DNA of 33,548 bases from an uncultured Pelagibacteraceae bacterium. Its GTDB lineage: Bacteria > Pseudomonadota > Alphaproteobacteria > Pelagibacterales > Pelagibacteraceae. The notes beneath the pieces were generated by a model. That model was not told the origin of the DNA and made no database searches. It worked only from the letters and a program-made list of their open reading frames with translations. This document shows, piece after piece, positions 8,011-17,071 of this stretch (positions are counted from its first letter, which is position 1; each line of letters opens with the position of its first letter). Position numbers and translations under genes: made by a program. The DNA is taken from positions 1 to 33,548 of the forward strand of contig CACNYE010000007.1 of the NCBI GenBank assembly GCA_902624515.1, given 5' to 3'.

Positions 8011-8943
8011 ATGAAATTATTAACTGGAAACAGCAATAAAGCCCTAAGTAAAAATATAGCTAAATATTTAAAATCTAAAATTGTAAATTCTAGTATAAGA
8101 AAGTTTTCTGATGGCGAAATTTATATTGAGATAAATGAAAATATTAGAGGTAATAGTATTTTTATTATCCAATCAATTTCATCACCTGCTAACGATAATC
8201 TTATGGAATTATTATTAAGTATTGATGCACTAAAAAGATCATCAGCGAAAAATATAACAGCTGTTATTCCTTATTTTGGCTACGCAAGACAAGATCGAAA
8301 AGTTGTGCCTAGAACTTCTATTTCTGCAAAGTTAGTTTCCAATTTAATTACTAAAGCGGGAGCAGACCGAGTGGTGACTGTAGATTTGCATGCAGGACAA
8401 ATACAAGGTTTTTTTGATATCCCAGTTGATAATCTTTTTGCAACTCCAATATTTGCAAGACATATTAAGAAAAAAATTAAAAGTAAAAATATGATTTGTG
8501 TAGCTCCAGATGTGGGTGGAACTGAAAGAGCAAGAGCTCTAGGAAAAATCTTGAATGTAGGTCTGGCTATTGTTGACAAAAGAAGGCCAAAACCAGGACA
8601 ATCACAAGTAATGAATATTGTTGGAGATGTTAAAGGAAAAACTTGTATAGTTGTTGATGATATAATTGACTCCGGAGGAACAATTGTTAATGCTGCAAAA
8701 GCATTGAAGAATAGAGGTGCTAAAGAAGTTTATGTTTATATTACTCATGGAGTATTAAGTGGAGAGGCAGTTAAAAACATAAAACACTCTGTTATTAAAA
8801 ATTTAGTTATTACTGACACTATTGATAATGTTGTAAGAACAAAAAATGTAAAAAACATAGAGGTTTTGCCAATTTCAGGTCTAATGGGAGAAGCTATAAA
8901 AAGAATTTCAAATTCAACCTCAGTTTCAGATTTATTTAAATAA
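8011..8943 (+). CDS. prs: Ribose-phosphate pyrophosphokinase (PRPP synthetase)
   Basis: A 310-residue cytoplasmic enzyme that makes PRPP from ribose 5-phosphate and ATP, feeding purine, pyrimidine, His, Trp and NAD synthesis. The N-terminal half has the SDGEIYIEINENIRG segment and YFGYARQDRK (ATP site). The catalytic flexible loop region is APDVGGTERARALG, and the PRPP-binding loop is CIVVDDIIDSGGTIVNAA (about residues 212-229). Length and motif order are those of class I PRPP synthetases. It is followed by rplY after 43 bases that contain a hairpin, the usual prs-rplY-pth-ychF order. Confidence 0.97.
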   Translation: MKLLTGNSNKALSKNIAKYLKSKIVNSSIRKFSDGEIYIEINENIRGNSIFIIQSISSPANDNLMELLLSIDALKRSSAKNITAVIPYFGYARQDRKVVPRTSISAKLVSNLITKAGADRVVTVDLHAGQIQGFFDIPVDNLFATPIFARHIKKKIKSKNMICVAPDVGGTERARALGKILNVGLAIVDKRRPKPGQSQVMNIVGDVKGKTCIVVDDIIDSGGTIVNAAKALKNRGAKEVYVYITHGVLSGEAVKNIKHSVIKNLVITDTIDNVVRTKNVKNIEVLPISGLMGEAIKRISNSTSVSDLFK

Positions 8944-8961
8944 TTACCTTGATTATTTATC

Positions 8962-8984
8962 AACATGGGTTAAAAACCTGTGTT
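8962..8984 (+). promoter_or_regulatory. RNA hairpin directly before the rplY start codon
   Basis: Bases 8962-8971 can pair with 8975-8984 (10 bp including two adjacent G-U pairs, with a 3-base AAA loop). The 3' arm ends in U residues, and the rplY ATG begins two bases later at 8987. It could be a weak terminator after prs, or a structure that covers the ribosome-binding region and tunes L25 translation. The structure follows from base pairing; the role is inference. Confidence 0.45.
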
Positions 8985-8986
8985 TT

Positions 8987-9712
8987 ATGAATTCTTTAGA
9001 GGCAAGTATTAGAGAAAACACCACAAAAGGGCAATTGAACTCAATTAGAGATAATGGAAATGTGCCTGCTATAATCTATGGTGGTAAGGAAGAAAACGAA
9101 AAAATTTCAATATCTAAAAAATTATTAAAAAATCTTATTGAAAAAGAAAATTTTTTATCAAGCATAATAACATTAAATATTAATGGAAAACCTCAAAATG
9201 TATTACCAAGAGAAGTTGATTACCATATTATAAGTGATGAACCAATTCATGTTGATTTTTTAAGAGTTTTACCTGGTGTTAAAATTAAAATTGAAGTTCC
9301 TGTAAATTTCATCAACCATGAGAAATCTCCAGGATTAAAAAGAGGTGGTGTTTTGAATATCGTAAGAAGAAAAGTTGAATTAAAATGTCCTAGTGAAAAA
9401 ATTCCTGCGAATTTAACTTTAGATCTAGATGGGATTGATATTGGTTCAAGTTTTAAAATTTCATCTGTTAAATTGGATCCCGAGGTAATCCCAACTATTC
9501 AAGGTAGGGACTTCGTGATCGCAACTCTTGCTGCTCCTACAGTAATGAAAGAACCTGAAAAACCTGCTGAAGGAGAAACAGCAGAAGGTGAAGAAGGAGC
9601 TGAGGGAACTGAAGCAGCAGCAGCTGATGGGGAAAAACCAGCAGCTGAAGGAGAGAAAGAGGGTGATGATAAAAAACCCTCAGATAAAAAACCTGCTGAA
9701 GAAAAAAAATAA
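8987..9712 (+). CDS. rplY: 50S ribosomal protein L25, general stress protein CTC form
   Basis: A 241-residue long (CTC/TL5) form of L25, which binds 5S rRNA. The N-terminal RNA-binding beta-barrel covers about residues 5-90 (GQLNSIRDNGNVPAIIYGG, then REVDYHIISDEPIHVDFLRV), and the second TL5-type domain about 95-185 (INHEKSPGLKRGGVLNIVRRKVELKCPSEKIP). The last ~60 residues are a low-complexity Glu/Ala/Lys/Pro tail, common in alphaproteobacterial L25. The DNA of this tail is clearly GC-richer than its surroundings. The start ATG is chosen by domain fit; no ribosome-binding site is seen because a hairpin ends two bases before it. Confidence 0.95.
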   Translation: MNSLEASIRENTTKGQLNSIRDNGNVPAIIYGGKEENEKISISKKLLKNLIEKENFLSSIITLNINGKPQNVLPREVDYHIISDEPIHVDFLRVLPGVKIKIEVPVNFINHEKSPGLKRGGVLNIVRRKVELKCPSEKIPANLTLDLDGIDIGSSFKISSVKLDPEVIPTIQGRDFVIATLAAPTVMKEPEKPAEGETAEGEEGAEGTEAAAADGEKPAAEGEKEGDDKKPSDKKPAEEKK

Positions 9713-9746
9713 TCTACAAAAAATTGAAATAAAATCTTTATAGTTT

Positions 9747-10307
9747 ATGCTTTTATTCGTAGGTCTAGGCAACCCAACACCAAACAGTGAAAACAATAGA
9801 CACAATGTTGGATTTAAGATTATAGACTCAATAAATAAAGAGTTTAATCTTTCAAAACAAAAACCTAAATTCAAAGGTTTATTAACAACAGGTAATATTA
9901 ATAATAAAAAAGTTTATGCGATTAAACCTTTAACTTTCATGAATAATTCGGGTATTTGCATTAGAGAATTGATTGAATACTTTAAAATTGAAGCTCAAGA
10001 TATAATTGTTTTTCATGATGATCTTGACGTGGAATTTGGAAAAATTAAAGCTAAATTTGGGGGCTCTAATGCTGGACACAACGGTATTGCTTCAATTGAC
10101 AAATTTATAGGTAAGGATTACTCGAGAGTTAGAATAGGTATTGGAAAACCCAAAAACAATATTGAGGTTTCAGATTATGTTTTACAAAACTTTGATGAAG
10201 ATGAAACTTTAGAAGTTGAAAAAATTTCAAAAAATATTTTAAATTCTATATCAATTCTTGTAGAAAAAAAATTAGATTTATTTTCGAGTACTGTAAATAA
10301 TAAATAA
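9747..10307 (+). CDS. pth: Peptidyl-tRNA hydrolase
   Basis: A 186-residue enzyme that cleaves the ester bond of peptidyl-tRNA released from stalled ribosomes, recycling tRNA. Signature motifs are LFVGLGNPTPNSENNRHNVGF with the catalytic His near residue 20, KPLTFMNNSG, and HDDLDVEFGKIKAKFGGSNAGHNGIASI with the catalytic Asp near residue 93. Length is normal. It lies 34 bases after rplY and its stop codon overlaps the ychF ATG by one base, so rplY-pth-ychF read as one operon. Confidence 0.97.
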   Translation: MLLFVGLGNPTPNSENNRHNVGFKIIDSINKEFNLSKQKPKFKGLLTTGNINNKKVYAIKPLTFMNNSGICIRELIEYFKIEAQDIIVFHDDLDVEFGKIKAKFGGSNAGHNGIASIDKFIGKDYSRVRIGIGKPKNNIEVSDYVLQNFDEDETLEVEKISKNILNSISILVEKKLDLFSSTVNNK

Positions 10308-11380
10308 TGAGTTTTAAGTGTGGAATTGTCGGATTGCCAAATGTAGGTAAATCTACATTATTCAATGCTTTAACAAATTCAAATAAGGCTCAAGCTGCGA
10401 ATTTTCCTTTTTGTACGATTGATCCTAATGTAGGTTTAGTTGCAGTCCCAGATTATAGGCTTTTAAATTTAGCAAAAATTTCAAAATCCAAAAAAATAAT
10501 TAATACTACTATTTCTTTTGTTGATATTGCAGGTTTAGTAAAAGGAGCATCAAAAGGTGAAGGACTTGGTAATAAATTTCTTTCACATATAAGAGAAGTC
10601 GATGCAATAATTCATATGATTAGATGTTTTGATTCAGATGATATTCAAAATGTGAATCAAAATGTAGATCCGATTAGAGATCTTGAAATAATTGAAACAG
10701 AAATGATGCTGGCTGATTTAGAGTCTATTCAAAAAAGATTAGAAAAAAATAACAAAAAAAATATTGAAGATAAACAAATAACAATACTTCAAATTGCATT
10801 GGACTGTATAAATAACGAAAAAGATATATCGATATTAAAAAATCAATTTAGTAGAAAAGAACTCAATCAAAGTGGTTTATTATCAGTTAAACCTAAAATA
10901 TTTGTTTGTAATGTAGATGAGAAAAGTGTTCAAAAAGGTAATAATTATACAAAGAATTTTATTAATAAATATGGAGATGACAATACTTTAATTGTATCTG
11001 CAGATATTGAAAATCAAATAAATGAATTAGATGAAAATGAAAGAAAAAATTACATGGAAATGATAGGTCTTAAAGCTACTGGATTAGATCTTTTAATCCA
11101 AAAGGGATATAAAATTCTTCAATTAGATACATTTTTTACATCAGGCCCAGAAGAAACAAGAGCTTGGACTGTTGAAAAAAACTGTACCGCTCCTAAAGCT
11201 GCTGGCGAAATTCACTCTGACTTTGAAAAAGGTTTTATTAGAGCTGAGACAATTTCATATGATGATTTTATTACTAATGATGGGTGGATAAATTCTAAAA
11301 CAAATGGTAAAATGAGACTTGAGGGAAAAGAATATATTGTTAAAGATGGGGATATTTTAAACTTCCGTTTTAATACGTGA
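10307..11380 (+). CDS. ychF: Redox-regulated ATPase/GTPase YchF (OLA1 family)
   Basis: A 357-residue Obg-related P-loop NTPase that prefers ATP and binds ribosomes. The P-loop is GLPNVGKST near the N-terminus, the G3 region is FVDIAGLVKGASKGEGLGNKF, and CNVDEKS replaces the strict NKxD specificity motif, as in the ATP-preferring YchF family. A coiled-coil insert lies in the middle, and the C-terminal TGS domain contains FTSGPEETRAWTVEKNCTAPKAAGEIHSDFEKGFIRAE. It is coupled to pth by a TAATG overlap. The 3' end overlaps the convergent petC by 24 bases. Confidence 0.96.
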   Translation: MSFKCGIVGLPNVGKSTLFNALTNSNKAQAANFPFCTIDPNVGLVAVPDYRLLNLAKISKSKKIINTTISFVDIAGLVKGASKGEGLGNKFLSHIREVDAIIHMIRCFDSDDIQNVNQNVDPIRDLEIIETEMMLADLESIQKRLEKNNKKNIEDKQITILQIALDCINNEKDISILKNQFSRKELNQSGLLSVKPKIFVCNVDEKSVQKGNNYTKNFINKYGDDNTLIVSADIENQINELDENERKNYMEMIGLKATGLDLLIQKGYKILQLDTFFTSGPEETRAWTVEKNCTAPKAAGEIHSDFEKGFIRAETISYDDFITNDGWINSKTNGKMRLEGKEYIVKDGDILNFRFNT

Positions 11381-12136
11381 CCAAATTCTTTTCATGCTGA
11401 AGTACACTAGAACAGTAAGAATTATTAAATAAATAATAGCTTTGAAACCCATTTGATGTCGTGCCTCTAAATGAGGTTCTGCTGCCCACATTAAAAATGT
11501 CGTAACATCTTTAGACATTTGTTCAACAGTGGCATTTGTGCCATCAGAATATTCAACCAATCCATCAGATAACTGGTTAGACATTTTGATTTTGTTACCA
11601 TACATATATTTATTGTAGTAAACGCCATCATCTAAAGTAACTCCCACTGGTGGGTCCTCATATCCTTGAAGAAGAGAATAAATATAATCAACACCCCCAC
11701 CTCTTGCTTTAACTAGCACTGACATATCTGGTGGATAAGCGCCACCATTAGCTGCTTGAGCAGCTTTAACATTTTCATACGGCATAACAAATTTATCAGA
11801 TAATTTTCCTGGTCTAGTGAACATGTCACCATCTGCATTTGGTCCATCTTTCACCTCAAAAGATGCAGCAATTACTTTTGCCTGATCTTCTGTGAACTCT
11901 GGTCCACCTTTTTCTGCTAAATTTCTATAGCTTAAATATTTCATGGAATGACATGATGAGCATACTTCAGTATAAACTTGATATCCTCTTTGAAGCGCAG
12001 CTCTATCAAACTTACCAAAAAGTCCTTTAAAGCTCCAATCAGTTTTTAAATACTCAACTTTTTCGGCTGCGTTAGAATTTGATTGAATTCCAGTAATCAA
12101 TATTAATAGAAAAAAAATTCTTAATAGTTTTTTCAC
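11357..12136 (-). CDS. petC: Cytochrome c1 of the bc1 complex
   Basis: A 259-residue haem c subunit of complex III that passes electrons from the Rieske protein to soluble or membrane-bound cytochrome c. A signal peptide occupies about residues 1-23 (ending SNSNA, then AEKVEY). The haem motif is C59-S-S-C62-H63, the distal Met region is probably in [12 protein letters not shown], and a C-terminal membrane anchor lies at about residues 233-251 ([15 protein letters not shown]) before a basic cytoplasmic tail. It is the last gene of petA-petB-petC, and its ATG overlaps the petB stop by 4 bases. Confidence 0.96.
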   Translation of the reverse strand: MKKLLRIFFLLILITGIQSNSNAAEKVEYLKTDWSFKGLFGKFDRAALQRGYQVYTEVCSSCHSMKYLSYRNLAEKGGPEFTEDQAKVIAASFEVKDGPNADGDMFTRPGKLSDKFVMPYENVKAAQAANGGAYPPDMSVLVKARGGGVDYIYSLLQGYEDPPVGVTLDDGVYYNKYMYGNKIKMSNQLSDGLVEYSDGTNATVEQMSKDVTTFLMWAAEPHLEARHQMGFKAIIYLIILTVLVYFSMKRIWSRIKTEV

Positions 12137-13398
12137 TTAATTTTTAAACTTTCTTTGTTTTTTGCCGTAGCTAAATTAGGAGATCCACCTAAAACTGGTT
12201 CGGTAATACTTAATGGTATTGGAAGTGTTTTTTCTTTAAATCCTAAAACTGGCAATATTACTAAAAAGTGTAAAAAATAATATGCTGTGGCTACTCTAGC
12301 GATTAATAAATACAATCCTTCCGCAGGCATTGCTCCTACGTAACCTAAAATCAAAACATCAGCAACTAAGATCCAATAAAATTGTCTATATAGAGGTCTA
12401 AAAACTGCTGACCTTATCTTTGAGGTATCAAGCCAAGGTAATACCGCTAAAATAAAAATTGCTGACAGCATTGCAACAACTCCCAAAAGTTTATCAGGAA
12501 CTGATCTCAAAATTGCATAAAAAGGTAATAAGTACCATTCAGGAACAATATGAGCTGGGGTAACTAAAGGATCAGCCTCAATGTAATTATCTGCATGGCC
12601 TAGAATATTTGGTGTATAAAAAACAAAAAATGCGAAAACAATCATAAACATTAATAAAGCAAAACCATCTTTAATAACAATGTAAGGATGGAACGGAACT
12701 GTATCTTTTGAAGGTTTTTTAATATCAATACCTACCGGATTATTATTTCCAGGAACGTGTAATGCCCAAATATGTAACACCACTAAACCTAAAATTAAAA
12801 ATGGTATTAAATAATGAAGTGTGAAAAATCTAGTAAGTGTTGGGTTATCTACTGAGTAACCTCCCCATAACCAAGTAACTATACCTTCACCAACTAACGG
12901 AATTGCGCTAAATAAATTTGTTATTACAGTTGCCCCCCAAAAACTCATTTGCCCCCATGGAAGAACGTATCCCATAAATGCAGCTGCCATCATTAAAAGG
13001 TAAATTATAATACCAATAATCCAAATTATTTCTCTTGGAGCTTTATAAGAACCATAAAAAAGAGATCTAAATATATGAATATACACTGCTAAAAAAAACA
13101 TTGATGCACCGTTTGCATGAATATATCTAATTAACCAACCATAATTTACATCTCTCATGATATGCTCGACACTATCAAAAGCCATATCAGCATGAGCAAT
13201 GTAGTGCATTGCTAATACTAGCCCTGTCACAATTTGTGTAATTAAACAGAAAGTTAAAATTCCTCCAAAGGTCCACCAATAATTCAAATTTTTTGGAGTT
13301 GGATAGTCAGTTAAATGATTTGCAAGTGTAAGCAAAGGCAAACGGTCATTAAACCATTTTCCAAATTTAGATTCCGGGGTGTACTGATGATCACTCAT
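12133..13398 (-). CDS. petB: Cytochrome b of the bc1 complex
   Basis: A 421-residue membrane subunit carrying both b haems and the quinol oxidation and quinone reduction sites. It is a full-length fused cytochrome b with about eight transmembrane helices. Diagnostic features are [20 protein letters not shown], the haem-ligand His in helices B and [21 protein letters not shown], and the Qo-site motif PEWYLLPF. It is 9 bases after petA and overlaps petC by 4, so the three subunits are made from one message. Confidence 0.98.
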   Translation of the reverse strand: MSDHQYTPESKFGKWFNDRLPLLTLANHLTDYPTPKNLNYWWTFGGILTFCLITQIVTGLVLAMHYIAHADMAFDSVEHIMRDVNYGWLIRYIHANGASMFFLAVYIHIFRSLFYGSYKAPREIIWIIGIIIYLLMMAAAFMGYVLPWGQMSFWGATVITNLFSAIPLVGEGIVTWLWGGYSVDNPTLTRFFTLHYLIPFLILGLVVLHIWALHVPGNNNPVGIDIKKPSKDTVPFHPYIVIKDGFALLMFMIVFAFFVFYTPNILGHADNYIEADPLVTPAHIVPEWYLLPFYAILRSVPDKLLGVVAMLSAIFILAVLPWLDTSKIRSAVFRPLYRQFYWILVADVLILGYVGAMPAEGLYLLIARVATAYYFLHFLVILPVLGFKEKTLPIPLSITEPVLGGSPNLATAKNKESLKIK

Positions 13399-13407
13399 TA
13401 TTTTTTT

Positions 13408-13917
13408 TTACCCAATCTTAATTGTGTTTGCATTGACAAATTCATATTTAGGAATTTCCATATTAGTTGGAGCAGGACCTTTTCTAATTCTTCCAGAAAT
13501 ATCATAATGAGATCCATGACATGGACAAAACCAGCCATTGTAATCACCTTTTTGATCTAACGGAACACAGCCAAGATGAGTGCATACACCCAACATAACA
13601 AGCCACTCTGGATTTTTAGCTCGATCCTCATCGCTCTCTGGATGTTTTAATTCTTCTAGCTTTACTGACCTTGCTTCTGATATCTCATCTTGAGTTCTTC
13701 TTCTAATAAAAACTGGTTTCCCTCTCCACAAAACTGTTATGGTTTTTCCTGGATTAACTGCGCTAACATCAACCTCTGTACTTGCTAGTGCTTTAACTGA
13801 TGCATCAGGATTCATTTGATCGATCATGGGCCAAATTGTTGCTCCAACACCTACTGCACCTACAGCATATGTTGCTGTAAATAAAAAATCTCTTCTATTA
13901 GTTTTTTTTTCTGACAT
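13408..13917 (-). CDS. petA: Ubiquinol-cytochrome c reductase Rieske iron-sulfur subunit
   Basis: A 169-residue Rieske protein. A twin-arginine-type N-terminus (NRRDFLFTA) is followed by a single membrane anchor at about residues 12-31, then the hinge and the soluble domain. The two cluster-binding boxes are CTHLGC and CPCHGSHYD, including the disulfide cysteines, followed by GPAP. First gene of the bc1 operon. It is divergent from trmL across 93 AT-rich bases that should carry both promoters, although I see no convincing -35/-10 pair for petA. Confidence 0.97.
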   Translation of the reverse strand: MSEKKTNRRDFLFTATYAVGAVGVGATIWPMIDQMNPDASVKALASTEVDVSAVNPGKTITVLWRGKPVFIRRRTQDEISEARSVKLEELKHPESDEDRAKNPEWLVMLGVCTHLGCVPLDQKGDYNGWFCPCHGSHYDISGRIRKGPAPTNMEIPKYEFVNANTIKIG

Positions 13918-14010
13918 TAATGTTTTTAATTAAATATACTCAATTTAGATTATTTCTACTTAAATATATGATTTCATATAATATATAATAACAAATTTAC
14001 TACTGAAAGA
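13918..14010. promoter_or_regulatory. Divergent petA/trmL control region
   Basis: The largest gap in the window, almost purely A/T. Two overlapping-phase TATAAT boxes (13977-13982 and 13984-13989) face trmL, 21-28 bases before its ATG, but neither has a good -35 partner. No clear promoter is seen for petA. No palindromic operator stands out. Confidence 0.35.
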
Positions 14011-14484
14011 ATGACACAGAATTCAACAAATCAAGGGCCTAAAATTGCATTATTTGAACCAGATATTCCCCAAAACACTGCAGCTATAATAAGAACTTGC
14101 TCATGTTTAGGTGCAAAATTAGAAATTATAGAACCCTGCGGTTTTTTATTGAACGATAAAAGGTTCAAACGAGTTGTAATGGATTATTTAAATGAAAAAG
14201 AAATTAAATTTTATCGAAGTTCAGAAGATTTTTTCGAATCTAAAAAGAATGAAAGAGTAATATTGATGACTACTAAAGCTTCTATATCTTACACAGAGTT
14301 TAAATTTAAAAAAAATGATACAATTTTATTTGGTAGAGAAAGTTTTGGCGTTCCTGAAAAAATACATAAATTGATTAAAAATAGACTAAAAATACCAATG
14401 AAGAATAACATGCGATCACTAAATATTGCCTCATCAGTCGCAATCATCTTGGCAGAAAGTTTAAAACAAACTAAATTAATTTAA
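14011..14484 (+). CDS. trmL: tRNA (cytidine/uridine-34 2'-O)-methyltransferase
   Basis: A 157-residue SPOUT-class enzyme that methylates the ribose of the wobble nucleotide in tRNA-Leu isoacceptors (E. coli TrmL). Typical motifs are the N-terminal IALFEPDIPQNTAAIIRTCSCLGA, the middle DTILFGRESFGVPEKIH, and the C-terminal trefoil-knot SAM site IPMKNNMRSLNIASSVAIILAE. Length is standard for TrmL and lacks the extension of larger SpoU enzymes. hemF starts one base after the stop codon. Confidence 0.93.
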   Translation: MTQNSTNQGPKIALFEPDIPQNTAAIIRTCSCLGAKLEIIEPCGFLLNDKRFKRVVMDYLNEKEIKFYRSSEDFFESKKNERVILMTTKASISYTEFKFKKNDTILFGRESFGVPEKIHKLIKNRLKIPMKNNMRSLNIASSVAIILAESLKQTKLI

Positions 14485-14485
14485 A

Positions 14486-15313
14486 ATGAATTTAGAAATT
14501 AAAAAAGACTTGGCTAGTAATTGGTTTAAAATGTTGCAGGAATCTATTTGTAACAGTGTAAGCGATCTAGAAAAAAATAATATAAAATTTAAGTCGACAA
14601 CTTGGAAACGAAATCTTAAAAAAGATGAGGGTGGTGGAGAATATCGAATTTTAAAAAATGGAAAAATTTTTGATAAAGTTGGAGTAAACTTCTCTAAAGT
14701 TTATGGAAAATTTCCAAAACAATTTAAAAAAAATATTCTTGGGGCAAAAAAAAATCCAAGATTTTGGGCATCAGGGATTTCAGTTGTAATGCATATGAAA
14801 AATCCCCAAATACCAGCTATGCATTTTAATACTAGATATATTTGTACTACTAATGATTGGTTTGGTGGAGGTATGGATGTAACACCCTCAAAAAAAGACG
14901 ATAATGAAAAAAAAGAGTTTCATAAAATTCTAAAAAGAATGTGCAACAGACATAATAAAAAATATTATCCTAAGTATAAAAAATGGTGCGATGATTATTT
15001 TTATTTAAAACACAGAAAAGAACCACGTGGTATAGGAGGAATTTTCTTTGATTATAAGAAAGAAAATTTTGAAAAAGATTTTAAATTTGTTAGAGACGTA
15101 GGAGTTACATTTCAATTAATTTTTCAAAAAATCATTAAAGGAAAAATCAAAAAAAAATGGACTATAAAAGATAAAGAAAAGCAATATATAAAGAGAGGAA
15201 GATATACAGAATTTAATTTACTATACGATAGAGGAACAAAATTTGGACTACAAACAGGTGGAAATATAGAAGGTATTTTGATGTCATTACCACCATTAGC
15301 AAAATGGAAGTAG
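14486..15313 (+). CDS. hemF: Oxygen-dependent coproporphyrinogen III oxidase
   Basis: A 275-residue enzyme that decarboxylates coproporphyrinogen III to protoporphyrinogen IX with O2, in haem synthesis. Recognised by HMKNPQIPAMHFNTRYI, WFGGGMDVTP, CNRHNKKYYPKYKKWCDDYFYLKHR, GIGGIFFD, and the C-terminal YTEFNLLYDRGTKFGLQTGG followed by ILMSLPP. It is somewhat shorter than the ~300 residues usual for HemF, with a trimmed N-terminus but all conserved blocks. Use of the O2-dependent form fits an obligate aerobe and supplies haem for the neighbouring bc1 complex. greA begins 7 bases downstream. Confidence 0.97.
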   Translation: MNLEIKKDLASNWFKMLQESICNSVSDLEKNNIKFKSTTWKRNLKKDEGGGEYRILKNGKIFDKVGVNFSKVYGKFPKQFKKNILGAKKNPRFWASGISVVMHMKNPQIPAMHFNTRYICTTNDWFGGGMDVTPSKKDDNEKKEFHKILKRMCNRHNKKYYPKYKKWCDDYFYLKHRKEPRGIGGIFFDYKKENFEKDFKFVRDVGVTFQLIFQKIIKGKIKKKWTIKDKEKQYIKRGRYTEFNLLYDRGTKFGLQTGGNIEGILMSLPPLAKWK

Positions 15314-15320
15314 AAATAAT

Positions 15321-15797
15321 ATGGACAAAGAACCAATCACTTTAAATGGATTAAATAAATTGAAAGAGGAGTTAATCTTTCTTAAAGAAAAAAAAAGACC
15401 AAAAATCGTGGCAGCAATTTCTGAAGCACGATCACATGGGGATCTTAAAGAGAATGCTGAATACCATGCTGCAAAAGAGGAACAATCTCATAATGAGGGA
15501 AGAATTACAGAAATAAATGATATCATTGCAAGAGCGAATGTTATTGATATTACTAAAATGAATAATGATGGAAAAGTAATTTTTGGATCAACAGTGTTTT
15601 TAGAGAATTTAGATACAGGTGAAAAAATTAATTATAAAATTGTTGGAAGGGATGAAGCGGATCTTAAAAATAAATTAATCTATTTTCAATCACCTATAGG
15701 AAAAGGTTTAATTGGGAAAAATAAAAATGATTTAGTTGAAATAAGCACTCCTGCCGGTATAAAAAATTTTGAAATTAAAGATGTTAAGTATATCTAG
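15321..15797 (+). CDS. greA: Transcription elongation factor GreA
   Basis: A 158-residue secondary-channel factor that stimulates transcript cleavage by backtracked RNA polymerase. The N-terminal coiled coil (about residues 8-75) carries the tip acidic residues in ARSHGDLKENAEYHAAKEEQ. The C-terminal FKBP-like domain includes VIFGSTVFLENLDTGEKINYKIVG, DEADLKNKLIYFQSPIGKGLIGK and the ending IKNFEIKDVKY. Full length. The stop overlaps the convergent cca stop by 4 bases. Confidence 0.97.
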   Translation: MDKEPITLNGLNKLKEELIFLKEKKRPKIVAAISEARSHGDLKENAEYHAAKEEQSHNEGRITEINDIIARANVIDITKMNNDGKVIFGSTVFLENLDTGEKINYKIVGRDEADLKNKLIYFQSPIGKGLIGKNKNDLVEISTPAGIKNFEIKDVKYI

Positions 15798-17068
15798 TTA
15801 TTTACAATATTCTCAACTTGTTGATCAGAAATTTGAAAATTATTTTTTACCCATTCCTCTTCTATCATTTTGAGTTTATCTCCTAAAACTTTACCTTCTG
15901 AAATTTTGTATTTGACCATTAAGTTATCTGCTTTAATAGGCATATTTGGCTTCACCATATCCTTATAAAATTTGATTAATCCTATTATATTACTATCTAA
16001 TTTCCGAGATTTTAACATTCTAAAATTTAAAATATCAATTACAGTTTCTTTGCCTTTATAATAAAAAATTCTATTTAGATTATCCGTAGTGAAAGTTGTG
16101 GAGGTTATTTTTTCTTTGTAAAATTCGTGAATATTTTTAAGCTTTTTTTGATCTTTTTTTGAAATATTGAATTTGTATAAAAAATAATCCAAATTATCGG
16201 TTTTATCAATTACCAAAAGAGAAATTATAAAAATAAAATCAATTTCATCCAAAACATTTCTCGAGTATGAATTTAATTTTGAAAAAATATTAAAATACTT
16301 CAATTGAGGAAATATTGTTTCTAAAATTTCAAGACAAAATTTATCTTTAGTTATATTTGTTAAAATTTTTGGATTTAGTATCTTTTTTAATTCATCTAAC
16401 AATCTTTCTTTTGATAATTTTAAAATGCCATCAAGGTTCATTTTTAAATACTTAATGTTTTCGGGATTGTGTTTTTTTTTTGAATAGTTTAAAAAAAATC
16501 TTATATATCTCAATATTCTTAAATAATCCTCTTTTATTCTTTTTTCAGGATTCCCAATAAAATTAACTACTCCTTTTTCTAAATCTTCTTTTCCATTGTA
16601 AGGATCAAATAAGTTACCTTCTCTATCTGAATAAATTGCATTAATTGTAAAATCTCTTCTTGAGGCATCTTTTTTCCAATCTTTTGAAAATTTTACCTCT
16701 GCATGTCTTCCGTCTGTGGAAACATCTTCTCTTAAGCTTGTAATTTCAAATTTATGATCATCAATCACTGCTGTGATAGTTCCGTGTTCTATACCAGTCT
16801 CATAATAATTTATTCCACTATTTTTCAAAGCTTCACAAACATCTTTGGGCTCTAGGTTTGTAGCTAAATCAATATCGTCTATTTTTTCTTTATTAATTAT
16901 TTTTCTTACACATCCTCCAACGTATCTAATTTCACTCAATTCTGAGTAGGAATTTATTGATTGAAAAATTTTGTTTGCTGGAGTTTTTATAGTTAAAGCT
17001 TTTAAATCATAACTTACTTTATCTAAATTATTGCTTCTCAATAATAATTTATCTAATAAGTATTTCAT
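15794..17068 (-). CDS. cca: CCA tRNA nucleotidyltransferase / poly(A) polymerase family
   Basis: A 424-residue class II nucleotidyltransferase that adds or repairs the 3' CCA of tRNA. The catalytic head has IRYVGGCVRKII and the metal-binding DIDLATNL (about residues 48-75), then TSLREDVSTDGRH and SRRDFTINAIYSDREGNLFDPYNG, the nucleotide-specificity region. An all-helical body follows. The start is the ATG at 17068, only 3 bases downstream of the tRNA-Gln gene on the same strand. No ribosome-binding site is possible outside the tRNA itself. Poly(A) polymerase is a family alternative, but the proteobacterial CCA enzyme fits the lineage. Confidence 0.9.
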   Translation of the reverse strand: MKYLLDKLLLRSNNLDKVSYDLKALTIKTPANKIFQSINSYSELSEIRYVGGCVRKIINKEKIDDIDLATNLEPKDVCEALKNSGINYYETGIEHGTITAVIDDHKFEITSLREDVSTDGRHAEVKFSKDWKKDASRRDFTINAIYSDREGNLFDPYNGKEDLEKGVVNFIGNPEKRIKEDYLRILRYIRFFLNYSKKKHNPENIKYLKMNLDGILKLSKERLLDELKKILNPKILTNITKDKFCLEILETIFPQLKYFNIFSKLNSYSRNVLDEIDFIFIISLLVIDKTDNLDYFLYKFNISKKDQKKLKNIHEFYKEKITSTTFTTDNLNRIFYYKGKETVIDILNFRMLKSRKLDSNIIGLIKFYKDMVKPNMPIKADNLMVKYKISEGKVLGDKLKMIEEEWVKNNFQISDQQVENIVNN

Positions 17069-17071
17069 ATT

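Noticed and set aside
8280..8579. Minus-strand 99-codon frame inside prs
   Set aside because: Antisense shadow of a highly conserved PRPP synthetase gene; no family resemblance and no promoter or start context.
9540..9712. Horizontal transfer or fused foreign segment at the end of rplY because of the GC shift
   Set aside because: The shift is explained by Ala/Glu/Gly/Pro-rich low-complexity coding, and similar tails are known in alphaproteobacterial L25.
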